Shown piece after piece: positions 1-13,571 of a DNA stretch of 64,000 nucleotides (position 1 is its first letter; every line of letters starts with the position of its first letter). Location: the NCBI RefSeq assembly GCF_000499385.1, contig NW_013655030.1:73727-137726 (forward strand), in the 5' to 3' direction. The stretch is from Eimeria necatrix (Eukaryota; Apicomplexa; Conoidasida; Eucoccidiorida; Eimeriidae). The notes beneath the pieces were generated by a model that was not told the origin of the DNA, did no database searches, and was given only the letters and a program-made list of their open reading frames with translations. The position numbers and the translations under genes were made by a program.

Positions 1-3000
1 GAGCAGTCTACAAGAGATTGTACCGATCATGGGGATGAGAGCAGCATGCCAACATGCCACAACACTTCAGGACACGGAAGCTCAGGTTTTCAGGAAGTCA
101 ACAGGTCACGACTGACCCACTGTAGCCTCAGGGCAGACTCAAGAACACCAGAACGAGCACCAGTGGGCGCGCCATCGGCACAGCACTGCAGTGCCAACTT
201 CAGCCCTAACAAAGTAGAAAAATCCCCCGCTAAGCCACAGCGCAACTCGGTCGTGGTAAGCTGCTCAGATGGGCCAAGCCGATTTCCATGTGGCAGAATG
301 GCTGGATCATGTGATTCCTGTTCGCCTCTCCCTGCTGCTTCTGTCGGTCATTCCCTCGCAGCCGCTCAGGGGGTTGGATCTGTCGGCACCATCTCTTCAG
401 CAGCAGTGCAGGATGTTCAAAGGCCATCAGCGATATCCGCTGGTGGCACTAGGAGAAGTGCAGAAGCGCCAACGCCAGCATCACCGCTTTCAACAGAAGC
501 AGCTGTATGTGCAGTTCCATCGATTTGGCCATCTGCGCAGTCTGTTCCATCTGCAGGACCACCAGGTCCAAAGTCATCACCAACAGCAATAGCAGCAGTT
601 TCGGCAGGCAATGGGCCGTCAAAGAGACCGTTTCTGCAGCCAGTTGGAATTATTAGCTCGCCAAGGGTAACGCGCAGGCAGGCTTCCGCTGCAGCGCTTG
701 CAGAAGTGGTGCGAATCGAAGACTCCTCTGACGAGGAGGGGCCTTCTTCCTTGATAAATCGGTCTGGAAACCCGAGCGGTTCTCCAGAGGAGGAGCTTGA
801 AAACTGCAAGCGAATTCCCCAAACTACAAATGGCGAGAGTGTCAACTATTCTCCATCTGGACCGCACCAAGGGGTTCGCGCTGACGCTTCGCAGGAAACG
901 GCTGCTTTCATTTTATTGGCAGCTGCCCTGGTTGGAGAGGATGGGCATTGCTGTTTGCTTAATCCTGAAACCCTACGCAGGGCTGCAGTGGAGCACGCAG
1001 TTGTGCAACAACACGAGCAGCAGCCGTGTATTGGTAAAAATGCGTCAGCAACACCAACGAAGGAGAACGACACAACAGAGCATGCACCCCAGGGAGACGG
1101 CAGCCTCACAAACTGCCTCCTGGTACTGCAAGTACGTCGTGAAGAGGCCGTCGTTTCGCTCGATCTGTGGAGGCCTCTGCCTCAGCCCTATTCGCCCTCG
1201 GCAAATGAGCAGAAAAACGATTGCAGCCACTCGTATGGCGAGACAATTGCACTGCCTGTTCAAGACCGACTGGAGAGGCTTCTTAACTTTCCCCAGCAGT
1301 CTATCTCCTTTTTAAAATGCCTGAAACTCTACGCTGGGACTTCTTGCCCAAGCTTCCTAAACATTGGACAGGGGGACAAGCAAGAAGGCTCGTGCAGATG
1401 CGCCTGTAGCAGTAGGAAGATTCGTCTCTGCCCTAACAAAAGCAGTAGTAAGTCTAGAGCAAGCCACGATGCGAAAGCAAAAGACAGGAGGCATACAAGA
1501 ACATGCGCAAGGGAAGAAAATCCTCAGGAGAAGCATTTCGGCGAGGATTTTCCCAGAAACCGCAAGCCGTTTGTCCTCACTGGTGACACGGACGCGACGA
1601 ATGTTCTTGCGCCAGATACGTTTAGTTCACCCGCTCGGGATGGTGCTGCTTCTGCTTCTCCCGGTGAATCACTTACTGACATGATGCAGCCTGCTCAATT
1701 GGCAGCTGGAGATCCATCTGCTACTAGAGGCTATCCGGATGCTACCACTACCGCAAGGACTGCTACCGGAATGGAAGCCACAGAATATAGAGAATCCAAA
1801 ACGAGCAGTGAAGTTAGTTACAGAAGCTGTGATGATCGAGAAGCCACGGGAAAGGCAATCAGTAGTGGAACTGCTAGTGAGGAGCACAGACGACGAACCA
1901 AGAATAGAACCAACGACAAGCGAACAAAATCGGCCAACGATAGTAAAAAGAGCCAGAAGAGCAGAAGGGATCATGGAAGCTCTAGAAGAGAGGGACACTC
2001 TAGAAGATCAAGATCACCAAGGGGTGTTGCGACTGCCAAGACTAAATCGCAGCTTCCCCACTCCAGCCAAAAAGTATCAGCTGAGGAAAACAAGAAAGAT
2101 GGGCATTTCGTCACTCCGCGGAATGCTCTCATTGTGACGGATGGGAAGCCTTTTCTAGGAGCGGAGCTCACTACAGGAGACGCCGAGCTGACACGCTTGA
2201 AGACGCACAAGCCGGCACAAGGCGATGCTGAGGTGGACTCCTGCAAGATGAAGGGAGACAAAGACAGTCGCAACAGTAGTGCCAACTTGCGCGTCACTAG
2301 TGTCACCTGTAAGAGTAACAGCAAGAAACGGCGGCAGCATTCGAGCAACGGGTCTGTCAAATCCAGCGCCTCTTGTTCCCTTGCCATCAACGAATGTAAA
2401 GAGTGCCACACAACGGGAGAAAAAGCGCCAAAAGAGCATCAACCAAGCAAAGAATTGCCCGGCGCGGGAACTTCGGCTTCCAAATCAAAGTGTTATTGCA
2501 GCCACGTATTCGACTGCAGGAAATGCCACAAGGCGTGCGCCCGTTGCATTTCCGCTGGAGCCACCCCTCACGTTCCTGTTCTCTATTTAGAACTTTGCAG
2601 TTCTGGTACACGGAGTCTGTACTGCAGTGAAATACTGCAAAGGGCATTGGAGCTCGACAGCGGACAGGCCTCTTGTGTTGCGTCGTCCGTCGAAAAAGGG
2701 CAACCTAGCGCAGAAGGTGCGCATGCGGTGGCATGTAGTGGCGGCGTCCCTGCTGTGTTGCCCACGGCCCACAGCACCGGCTCTAGATGTTGGAACCCTC
2801 ATGCGGACGGTGGAAGAGGTGGGAGTAGCACCAGCAGCAAGAGTGGGGAAACGAGCAGCATTAGCAGCAGTGCTAGCAGCTCCACCTGCAGAGCCACCAC
2901 TGCGTGTGCCGTCGATTGCAACAAAGAGGACAGCCGCCATCGTCGGTCATCGAGAAAGCTTCACGAGGTAAAGGACTGTGAGGCTGATAGCCGGCACCGG

Positions 3001-6000
3001 GCATCCAGCGGTGTCAAGCACAGCTCCGGATTATCATCCAGAACGAAGAGGGAGTGCAATAGCAGCTCACGGCGCGGCCACAAGTGCAGCAAAAGGCAGA
3101 AGAGACGACGGCATGGGCACTCACCAACATCTGAAACAGTAGTGGATGAGACATTCGAAAAGCTTTTGAGTTGCTCAGCGAACCAATCCGTGCTGGCGTG
3201 TAGCATCTGCCTCGATTGCTGCACAACCGGCTGCTGTAGTAATTCCACAACGAAGTCGCTTCTTGGCGCTTCCACTGTTGCCAAAGATACCAACAAAAAC
3301 AAAGCCAGTGTGAAGCTTACAGCTGCCGGCGCCACCACTTTGGGAGCTGCTATTCAAGAGACCAGCAAAGGGTCCTTGCTGAAGGCAGAGGGGCCCTCCG
3401 TGGAAAAACAGACGACTGGAGATTTGTTAAGGGAGCCAATCGAGCAGCTTCCACAAAGAAAGGGCCCTTGGTTGCTCATATGTGTAGGTCCGTCACTGCA
3501 AGCTGCCCCCGCAAAAGAAAGCTTAAGTTCAACCTATGAGGGCAGAAAAGGCGCCCCTACTGAGCCGCATTCTGCGCAGAGTGACATGAAAGTGTCAGGT
3601 CCTGCAGGAAGCGGGGCCCACGGCAGCAGCACAGAGATAAAATTATTTGAAAGCGAATATCCTAGTGGCTGCAGGGGTGATTTGGAGTCGCTGTATAAGG
3701 TTATTCTTCCCTCAGACGTAGCAGCTCCCCCACTATATAATCTTGGAGGTCTAGAGTCAGCTGGCGATCCCGTGGACGTCGGAAATCTCTCCATGTTTTT
3801 TGCGAACTGCATTAGAAAACAGTCCGGCTCTCACGATCATGAAGACGACGCGCATTTCAAAGGGAATCGTTCCCAGAGAGTAACAGAACTTGTCCTTCGC
3901 ATCTCAGAGGTGTTGCATGAGTTCGTCTTGAGGAGTATTGGGCCATGGAAAGCTATGCGCAGGAGCAGAAGCGCTATCTACAGCCTATCCTTAGAGGCTC
4001 TGGTGTCCTCGTGGAGAGCTAGGGATTTTCGGACGACTGAACATTTTTCGGAGCAGGGAGAGCGGGTAGACAGGAGGCATTTGCAGTCTGGGTCTGCTGC
4101 AGGCTTGGAGCCCAGTAGATCTGCGCCTTGCAAGGCAAATATTACGGGAGAAGTTTTCGCAGGACGAGCAGGCAAACGACTAGCAACAGCGGTCACCTCA
4201 CCAGCCTTTGACTTACTTCTGGATGACAAGACTTTGCGGCGCCTTAGTGATAAGGAGTTCCTGGACGATACCATAATTGACTTTTGCCTTGGATTCATCG
4301 TTAACCATGTACGCTTGCACTTTTTCTTCTTAATTGAGTTGGCCAAGGAGACCGACTGCCATGTGCATGTGCTTTGTTAAACTTTAAAGTTGATCGCCTG
4401 GTGCGCTGGCATCAATTGCCACCTGTTGTGTGCCCCTACCCGCTCTTATGTCGAAGTTTTGCACTTGGCTGTCCTTTTGGGGCGTACGAGCAGGCGCTTC
4501 ACATTTTGCCTTCCTGCTTTCCGCAGTTTCACGATATCTGTGCCCAACCATTTGTCGTGTGCTCCTCCTTGTTACACACACAGTTGTTACAGTCGTTACT
4601 TTGTTCCTGTTGTGTACGGTTGCAGATTTTGACGCCTCAGGAGAGGGTTCGTGTGCACATTTGCAATACTTTCTTTCTCTCCGCGCTCATGGGACAGAGA
4701 TGTGAAATCGAGGCGCACAGCCGTCTGACTAGGTGGCTCAAAAAAGAAGTCACTCCCCTTCCGCGGAAGGACTTCATTTTTATTCCCGTTCATCACAAGC
4801 ACCAGCACTGGAGCTTGGCGGTCGTCGTTTGTCCCTGGCGGGCTCTCAACCCAACGCAAAAGAGCGGAGGAGAGAAGGCTGTTAGGTCAGCTGCTGTAAC
4901 TGTAAAGTGTAAGCCTGAAGCTAACAGGTCTGTAAGAAATTTCCAGCTGTCTTTCTCACCGGGCATGCATGCGCAGCAGGCTGGCGTAGAAAGGCCCGTC
5001 AGCAGTGCCCTAGCAGAAAAACTTGCACCACCGCCCGTTGTACAGCACCAAGCGGTCGAGTTACCTACCCCGTTAAAGACTCAGGGCCCTCACACACACA
5101 GAGGATGTCGCGCGAAGGCTCGACTGTTTTACGTTGACTCCATGGGCCTACGTAGCGTGTTTGATCGCAGTCGAGGCCGATTAAAGAGATTTTTACGACA
5201 CGTAAGAAGAGACAGCCTAAGATAGTGACGACAGCATTCTCGCGGGATGAATGTGGAGGAGCGTGCACTTCGTCGCATCACCATCCAGGTTCATTTTGTT
5301 AAGTAGTGAAAACTGCTGAGTTTTCTGTAGGCTTTGCTACCCAGAGCTTGGGATGAGGTGACACCCAAGCTATGCTCTTTATGTGTTGAGTGTCCTGTAG
5401 GAATTCGAGCATCGCTGTGGGGGCGAGATGAACTGTGGGCAGGAGGTGGAATTATGCACAGAGAGCTGTTGTTGGCACGATGGCGTTAGCTGCACCTTGC
5501 ACACTCCACGCCAACAGAATGGATATGACTGCGGCGTGTTTGTTGTTGAGTATGTTTATTTCCTGACGCGGAACCTCAACGCGATCGAGACGCTCCTGTT
5601 GGGACCGTCGCGCGATTTTCAGCCTCAGCAGCGCAGCTGTCGGGAGCAGACCCCCGACGCTACTGCTTCCTTTGTCCCTCATAACTGGTTTGTCCATCCT
5701 GGCACCAGAGTAGAGGCTGCGAACCACGGCAAAATGCTTGAGGCTACTCTAGGTTTCTACTGCCACTGCATGGACGTGGGGATCCCAAAGGAAATGCCCA
5801 GGGTTGTCAGCTCAGCTTCAGGGCTGGCTTCCAGTTTAAAAGTTCATTCAGCGGGGTTTGGGCAGATGCATACAGCGATGCACGGTTTTGCAGCCGCTGA
5901 TACATCCAGGCAACAGGAATTGCGACAGCAGGCAGGTACTCGTCAATCACCACTGAACACTGCTCTGGCAGGTGCTTCCTTTGTTACTCGAACTCTCACC

Positions 6001-6501
6001 CCCCCGCCAGTAGAACTGGTTTGCCGTTCCATGATCCCCCCTGATGTGCCCCAGCTTCACGATGAAAAAGCTTCGGTAGGAGACGTCTGGAGGGCAAAGG
6101 ATCAGTCCACCACATCAAAGCTGAGTTCAGCTGAGCCCGAATCGATGAGGCACTGGAAGGCGACTTTGGCATTTCAGGGCCCTCTTTGGGGTCCGCTAGC
6201 CCCTTCCATCAGCAAACGGCGGTCTGCACATACCAAATGGTTTTCACAGGCCCGTGTTACTGAAAGGTGAGATTGGAGAGCTTGAGCAGCTGCTTGGAGT
6301 TGATAGGGACCTTACTGTAAGGCATACGCTTGCACAGGGCGGAATATTTGGCTTGATTTGCGAGATTCTGCGTGTCGCAGGCGATCCCAGCTACACAAAA
6401 TGCTCCTATTCATGCGGCAGAACGTCCTCTGGCAGGAGGATCCAAAGCTTGTTGCCCACCTAAAGTCTCTGTTTCTGGATATTGAGCGGTCTTGCCACTA
6501 A
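1..6501 (+). CDS. Ulp1/SENP-family SUMO-specific cysteine protease (C48), 4 exons
   Basis: Predicted deSUMOylating protease. Model: exon 1 to 4308, exon 2 4626-5201, exon 3 5401-6266, exon 4 6381-6501; all junctions are GT-AG and keep frame. The first ATG is at 46, but the frame is open to base 1, so the N-terminus may lie outside the window (about 1,940 aa from 46). The first roughly 1,390 residues are low-complexity, Ser/Lys/Arg/Cys-rich and probably disordered. The catalytic domain starts at about residue 1,395 (LLLDDKTLRRLSDKEFLDD), followed by the His motif (HQHWSLAVV), the Asp motif (FYVDSMG), and the Gln and Cys motif (PRQQNGYDCGVF). All catalytic residues are present. Inserts between the His and Asp blocks resemble the split domains of SENP6/7-type enzymes. 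The last exon gives a basic, helical Ulp1-type C-terminus. SUMO processing is the known family role; substrate and location are inferred. It is convergent with the kinesin gene, with a 397-base gap. Confidence 0.88.
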
Positions 6502-6898
6502 GTGCCAGTTTTGCGCAAATCTAGTTTCAAAGCATCTGTTTTGATTTCTTTTTGAAACAGCTTTTCTACCTAGTAGCTTCCTGTACCCTGCGTTGCTTCG
6601 TTACTTTAGCGGCAGCTCTTTCGTGTATGCATTCTCTACTAGCAATACAGTTTCGTGAGGCGGCTAGTAAAAATGTTTTTCAGCAATACCTAAGTGGAGA
6701 GTGTGGGGACATGACAATATTTTAAAGCCTGCTTGTTGGATACATCCACATGCAAGCCCAGAGGCAGTAGAGACATTGCTGCCGAACAACTCGCAGTGAA
6801 GCCTCACAACCGTTTCATAAAAACAGTGGAATCTCAAAACAATTAGCATTTTGTGGGTTTTCTTGTCTCATGAAGTATTATCTCGTCCCAGGAACGGA
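6502..6898. other. Intergenic spacer between convergent SUMO protease and kinesin genes
   Basis: About 400 bases between two stop codons on opposite strands. It should hold both 3' UTRs and polyadenylation regions. I see T-rich stretches (around 6540-6620) but no gene-like reading frame. Confidence 0.5.
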
Positions 6899-9800
6899 TT
6901 AGGGGTAAAAAGGATGTCGCGTACATTCGTCATGAACGGACTTTTTAACGGTAGGAAGGAGCGCCCCTGGTTGTCCGGCAAAAAGCTCTTCGAGTTGACC
7001 TTCACCTTCCCAACGACTCCAGAAATGCGGCGTGGGAACGACAACTGAGACCCACGATTTAGGCATATATTGAGGAAGCATGCAGACAATATGAGGGTAA
7101 CCGATGCATCCTATTCCCGCAGCCTGTCGCTGCATTTGAACGTGCTTCACTGCGAGCTCTTGAAAAGGTAAGTGTTGTGGCGAATGCCATCGCTGTGGCC
7201 ATTGTTGCCACTGTGCAGCCCACTGTTGTGGCACTTGCTGTTGAGGCAGTTGCCCATCTACCAAGATGATTTGCACTGGGCTCTGTTGGTTGCTGTATCC
7301 AACCGGGCTATGTCGCTTTCGTAGAGAAGCACCGTGCAAACTTGAGCACTGGGCCTGCAAAGTGGTTACGCCAGGTCTCCACTGCCATGCTCTACTGCCT
7401 CCGAAACTGCGTTGGTTCACTGCACCGCATGTCGAAGCTGTGGCTGATGCACAAGAGTACTCGAGAACGCCCTGCCCAGGCTGGTAGGAGGCAGTACATG
7501 CCGATGCCTCAGTGCTATGAGTTGAAGATCCCGACGTAACTATTTCCGCAACTGGGATTTTACCTTCTGTTGTGTCAACAAAAGAGGAGTCGGTCTTTCC
7601 ATCTATCCTTTCTTGCTTACGCTCCGAGCAAAGTTTAGACAAACAGCTCATTTGGAAGATCTTACATTCTGGCTGCTGCAACTTCGTTTGTACCTGAGTC
7701 CCGCTAACTTCCATTCTCACGAGCGACGACGAAGCCTCTTCAGAGGGATTGAGTCCTACCGACGGTATGCTGGCGGTGCTTTGCATCATCCCAAGGGCAG
7801 CCTGCTCTTGCTGTTGCTGGGGAGGGAGTCGTGTAGAATATGCTTTAATGCGAGAGTTTAGCTCAATACACTTGCTACTCGAAAGTCTCTTTTCCCTGTG
7901 TCCTTTTCTGTTTATGGCGGAAAGTTCTGAGGAACGCATGGCTTTTAAACCTTGCTGCCGAGTTTCTGTGCCTTCACGGAAATACAACCAGCTGGGGGCT
8001 ACTTCGCCTCGGCAGCATGAGTTCTGTGAAGCACGCCAATTTTGAGTGGGAGGTGCTGCTTCTGTGTATACTAGCTTTTCAATCCCTTCGGCGTGACTAG
8101 CGTGTCGTGGGTGAGTACAAGGCGGTCCTCGGCATGTCGATGTGCATGCAGAACGGATACTTTTTTCTCCCGATTGTGTCTCCTTCACAACTAGGTGTTC
8201 GAGTTTCTCAACAGCCAGCGTTTCCGTAGGGAACATGGTGCAGCATAGCCCCGTTTTCCGAGATAGAATGGCATCTAGTCTTTCCATTTGATGTTGCAGC
8301 TCTCTCTGTAAATGGAGGGCCTCTCGAAGTTCTTCTGGGCTGTGACACGAAGCTCTGGGCAGCTGCTGCACTCACGCATTTCGGCACATGCTTGAAGCAA
8401 AACTGAAGAATTTGCTTTTCTGATTTTGTCAGACGCTTAGTACACTACATCGGTGGTCAACTGGAAGTACCCACCACCATCTTCAGGCCTTCTGCAGCTT
8501 TCTTCAGCCTGAATTTACATGCCCAGAACGCAGTGCCAGCAGCCACTGCCGTGATGCTAACGTTCTCGACGCTGTCTATCACGATGACCAACGGTCTGAA
8601 GTGTGTCCAGCAAGCGTATTTGTCTCACTCCTTTAAAAGTTCATGCTGCTTCAATAGAAACTGCTTCGTAGTGGTGGCGCCTATCTTGATTGGCCTCTCT
8701 CGGAGACAAGAAGCTCTCTGGGCAAAGTCGATTGCATGTAGCGACAGTTGAGTAGCGGTGCTTGCGGGGTTGATTGTCACCAACAGCACAATGCTTGCAT
8801 CGCTGTGAAGGCTCCTCTGAAAAAATGCCACAACCATTAAATGTGTCGTTGCATGCGAAAGCCCATCTCACTCCAGTTACGCACAAGTGTTCAGAGCTTA
8901 AAATTAGTGGGCATCCGTCCAAATACTTCTGACTAAATCCCGCTGTTGCAGAAAGATAAAAGCAGTTTTGCGGTAAGTTGGGAGAAAGCGCAAACTCCTG
9001 TCAGACAGCGGCACCATATGCAAGCTTTTTGACACACCGCAAGAATGCGAGTGAGATTCGAATAGCGGTAGGGAATTGGGACGTCTGAACCCGCCATGCC
9101 CATGCCGTTTGTGTTGGCTGTGCCCTGCAGATTGCAGAGAGAGCAGGTAGCCATCAGCTGCTTGTTGGCTTATATAGGTATAGTCACTAGGAGACTTACT
9201 GTGTGCTAGCTGATAAGCGGCATTCTCACCACAGTCGTACCTCCCCACGTCTTCGTTCCTCTTGCTTAACGAGTGACCCAAAGCAGAGGCTGTAGATTAA
9301 CGGAACAACAAATGGTCCAAGATGTAGAATAAGCAGGGGATCAAACGACATTTACACTATACAAGCCTACGCATCATTTCAGACAATCATACCTGAGGAA
9401 GAATAAGGACTTGTTGATTACTGTACTCTCGGCGCACCGAAGCTAAAACGAAGCACATTTGATCCCGTCACAACTGAATGTTCCGCCATGCGCATCTGCT
9501 GTTCATGAAGCAACCCTTTGCAGCCCATTCGCTTCCAACATTAGTAAGCTGCGCACCCAGCCCATATTAGCATTGCACCCAAGACGATGGAGGGCTCACC
9601 TTCTTCGTCCTGATGTCAGTTGCATCTTCTGGCTGACGGAGCAGAGCTGCAGGGCAGCGAGACATTCGCTCTGCTCCAGCAAGGTCCACAAGGGTGAGGG
9701 AGCTGCTACCAAGCTCAACTCGACTCAGCTGTCCCATGCACCACAAATCCGACCATACAACAAGCCGCGTAAAAACTGCAACGTGCGATCTGCAGAACCG

Positions 9801-11650
9801 TCAGTGGATTGCGCCCAAAAAAGATAAAAAATTACTGCTTTTCTGATAGACTGAGTGCTGACTGATGTGTGGCTATATACTCAGAGCTGCTTAGCAACAA
9901 GCGATGCAGGAGTAGGGCGAACATATGTCGAACCTAGATGAATTGCTATTATGGTCTGTAGAGGCCACCTTTCGTCTTTTCTCACACCTGTGGGCCCAGG
10001 TACAAAGAACACATCCTTGTTCTGCAGTTTTCCTTTTGTTAAGGCTGCCATCAGTCTGGTTCACTTCGAAAAAAGTGACAATGCTGCGATCTAACGCCTA
10101 GTCTTCCAAGCACCACGCTGCCCAGTCGCTCACTGACGCAGGATCTCAGTCAGTTCTTCACAGCTCATCACAGTCACTTCGCAGAGATTTTCCACATGAA
10201 ATACTCCGGTGTGGGGAGTTTCTTTTACCTAAGGTTCCCCGCAAACCCAGCAACAAGCCGTTTTGACGCAGGAAGGCGCAGCTGGAGTTCTATGCAGCTT
10301 CACTTGACGGTTGCGGCGCTGCAAGTGTTTCTTATGTTCATACAAAATCATAACACTGCTTCATTGCTCCAATCCCGCCAATCCTAAAAGTAACGACTGT
10401 GTCTTACACACACGCATCTTGGGGGGTTTCATTCCGTTGCTTGAGTCTTCTTGCCGCAGCAAATCATGTACCTTTTCCAAATAGACCTCTACAATAGATA
10501 CGCGGACTTCATAATGCTGAGTTAAAGAGAGCCACAAAAGAAGTGCATACAAGAAAGTACATAACACAAGTTTAAAAATTTATAAACGTCTAGGTGCGGA
10601 CTGTTAACGAGAAGAAATTCCGCTTATCAAAGCAATAGTTTGGGGAATGCTAATGCAGTAGTCCAGCAGGCTAAAAATGGAGCCCAGGAGGGCTTCAAAA
10701 GGGGCTAGAGGGCTCACCAGGGTTGAGACACCTTCTGCACTGTGAAAATCTTGCCTCTCATGCTTTTCAATGAACCTGAAGATGTCTGAAAAGTAACCGG
10801 TGCTCCAGACGAGCCATCCTCACACCTATTCTCAAGTTGCAAGAGGAGAGCATCCAGCATGCGCGTCGTCTCACCTCTCATGGAACGCATGAGAATACCT
10901 TCATCGCATGCATCCCCGAAAACGCTGTATGATTTCCCGCTTCCTGTTTGGCCGTACGCTAGTAAGCAGCAATCAGTCCCTGAAGACGCACCACCACACC
11001 AGTACTTTCTCAGCACAGTGTATGTTCGGTCTTCCTAGACAAAATAATGATTATTTCAGGCAAATGGCATTTCAAGTAGTTGCTAGAAAGCAGCGCAGAA
11101 ACTTGTAGACTGCAAGGCTACGAAATATTAGCAGATTCCCTTCTGAGGGAAACGCAGTGGGGATTAAGTGGGTTGCCAAAACAGGTCATTTCTCTTACCT
11201 TCAAGCACCTTCTGCACCAAAGGGAGCGCTGCCTGCTTGTATACAACTCCCGTGTCATCTGGAAAAGTATTCACACAGCAGTATGCTACTTTTCGTGGTG
11301 AATGCCCTTGCCACCAAGAGATAGGTTTCGAGCAAGGGACCAAAAGCCCCAGTTGCTAGCGTTTCCACAAAAGTGTTTGGTTTTTCTCTACACCACTCGC
11401 AGCTCTTTTGATTTGACGGACCGTGGGAATCGAAACAGCCGCTGAAGGACAGTCTGGGCATGCATCGCAACCTGCAAGACTCTTGCCCTTCAGGCCACGG
11501 CCTCAGGAACAGCTCCTTCTTATTTGGAGAGACTGTCCAAGCGCACTGTATCCCACGAGCTTCCTTAGCACAGTTTGGATACACAGTGGCTCGAATGGAG
11601 GAACTGCAGTACAATATGAACTTGGATTCTTTTCTATGTATCACTGGCAT
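6899..11650 (-). CDS. Divergent kinesin motor protein, multi-exon
   Basis: Motor-domain blocks appear in the correct order on the minus strand. There is an N-terminal core strand (DDTGVVYKQAALPLVQKVL, about 11200-11260), the P-loop GQTGSGKS (about 10930), a strand-helix ending EVYLEKVHDLL (about 10470), a VENLCEVTV segment (about 10180), switch II VDLAGAER (about 9680), the L12 motif YRYSNLTRIL (about 9060), and the motor C-terminus (NPASTATQLSLHAIDFAQR, about 8750). A 31-nt exon (8478-8508) joins in phase to the last exon (6899-8365), which encodes a 488-residue tail with a short coiled coil and then Gln/Ser/Pro-rich sequence. The ATP-binding residues look intact. The exact start (near 11650) and two motor exons are not resolved, and a family-specific insert precedes the P-loop. 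It is a microtubule motor by family; I cannot assign the subfamily or cargo. The region around 9460-9590 is the weakest join. Confidence 0.82.
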
Positions 11651-11841
11651 TGCTCATCGCTCTGCTAGTCGCCAACAGCATGGACAAGTACTTCAATATT
11701 TGTATTCAGTAGCTACACCACATGAGTAAAAACGATATTTTGTGTTTGCTGAATGCTAGTAGGGACTGGCTCAGACTTCTTCGGCGGATAACGGCCTCAG
11801 CCGGACAAAAACCTTGACACGTGACGACGGCTCTTCACATG

Positions 11842-12410
11842 TCATCTTCGTGCTGTGTCGTCACATGCGGAAATGATTCGATGCACACCGCCTGAAACCA
11901 ACCAGCATTAGGTAAACTGGAGCGGAAACAGCTCAAAATTCCCTCAGCAAAGCCAGAAACGACCGGAAACATCACCAGCAGACAGCTTCCGCACCCTAGA
12001 TTTATACTTGGGACAGTTTTATTTTCATGAACTATGATACCTGCCTTTTGAGCTTCATTAATTCCAACCCCCCACGCAGCTCCGGATTTCTTGCTAGAAG
12101 GCCCTATCTGGTTTACAACGCACCCCACGGCCTCATATACCGAGACCTGTGAGATGTGGCCCACTCTAGCACTTCAGATTTTGAGGCCTCTAATGTAAGA
12201 AAAACAACAGCATAAGCAAATAAGGGTAAATGAAGGCAGCAGTATTCCTGCCAGTGACCTCTGTGCAGTGACCTGCCGCTCACTTGATCGCGTCGGGCAC
12301 TGATGACCCGCTGTACGAAGTAACCGAAATCGGCCCTCAATTCAGTAGAGGAGGACCATTCTACAGCATTATAAAGGCAGATGTAAAAAGCAGCTACACT
12401 GGTTTCCTTC
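11842..12410 (-). CDS. Small spliced gene of unknown function (partial model)
   Basis: Three minus-strand blocks join in phase: an open block from about 12410 to 12284 (ending VQRVISARRDQ), an exon 12041-12146 (SVYEAVGCVVNQIGPSSKK and on), and a short last exon 11842-11891 ending CDDTARR then stop. The donors GTGAGC and GTATCA and the acceptors CTCACAG and GTTTCAG are good. I do not recognise the family, and the first exon and start codon are not identified. An alternative is that this is non-coding and the matched phases are chance, or that it is the 5' part of a longer transcript. Confidence 0.42.
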
Positions 12411-12415
12411 TTCCT

Positions 12416-13571
12416 TCATGTAAATACTACCGAATTAGATGCCCGGGGCATCGGGTGCGTCTGGTCAGCCTCAACGTTATTTCCAGTAGGGTCACCTCCT
12501 TAAACTGCATCCACGGACAGTTCCAGGCCAATAAAAGAAAAGCAACCTCCTATGCAACAAAATTGAATCGCTTGTTGTAATGCTGAAGCTCTATCCTATG
12601 AACTGACTACCACTCCCGGTCACTCTGGCACACCCAACTAATAGTAGTGGCTGCACCAGACGAATAACTAAAGCTCAGCACCTTTCAGTCAGGTTGAGAA
12701 CCTTTATCTACTCCAGAGCCATAGATTTTCGCTGGCTAGCAGTTATTCTGTCATCACTTCGTGAAACACTCCCAAAAGCTCCCGGATAACCAATTCCCAT
12801 GGGTCACTCCCCACGAGCGAATTTTGCAGATAGCTTCTTCATGGCTAAGAAGCCTGGCATGAGACTCTACGACGCATCGCTGGGCGTTGTACAAACAGCA
12901 CCATCCTCCACAATGAGCTGCGACCAAACAGTTCTTGCAACCCTCAAGCTTCCTGTCCCTCCGTTAGGGCACAATATACAGAAAGCTGATCGAAATTTGT
13001 TCTGCGCTTCATCCCACATGCATTATAAGACAGTCTCATGGAAAGTCTTTAAGTTAAATTTGTTGTTTCTGCATGGGTTGCGCCGTGATAACTGCTGCCA
13101 CACAAAGTGCCAACGCTACGGAGGCAGACTCTTTACCTGCACAACTTTGACGCTAAAAAGTTTATATGCAGTCTAATAAAAGCAAATCGTGCTCTTTGAA
13201 CAAGTAAGTGAACAGAAATGAGAACGAGAGCTGCAGTCATAATCCATTCAGGTTAAAGTGTTGTGCTTCGCCTGCTCCGGCAAAAAGGAGCAAGGCTTGC
13301 GTATGGAGGATTTATCAGCATAGTTTTGCATTCTTTCTAAATCCATTCCCCCTCAAATTCATGGAATTATTAGGCCAGATGGCTCCCACCCAACCTGCGT
13401 AGTGCACAGTTTTAATGCCCTGGTGCGGCAACGTCTGCACGTCAGTCACGCAACTTGTCGGCTGCGCGTATGCCTGGTTTAGTCATCATACGCATCAAGT
13501 AAATATCCCGTTGTCTCCCTACCGAGAAGCTTCCTGTATAGGTTGCTTACTGCGAGCAACATGCGGCGCCG
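12416..13571. other. Stretch with no supported gene
   Basis: A 125-codon plus-strand frame (12799-13176) starts with ATG, but it has no recognisable domain, and several minus-strand frames are equally open over part of it. It may hold upstream exons of the 11.8-12.4 kb gene. I see nothing firm. Confidence 0.4.

Noticed and set aside
4384..4625. Coding continuation of the SUMO protease between 4309 and 4625
   Set aside because: The catalytic domain resumes exactly after a TTGCAG acceptor at 4625 with matching phase, so this stretch is an intron.
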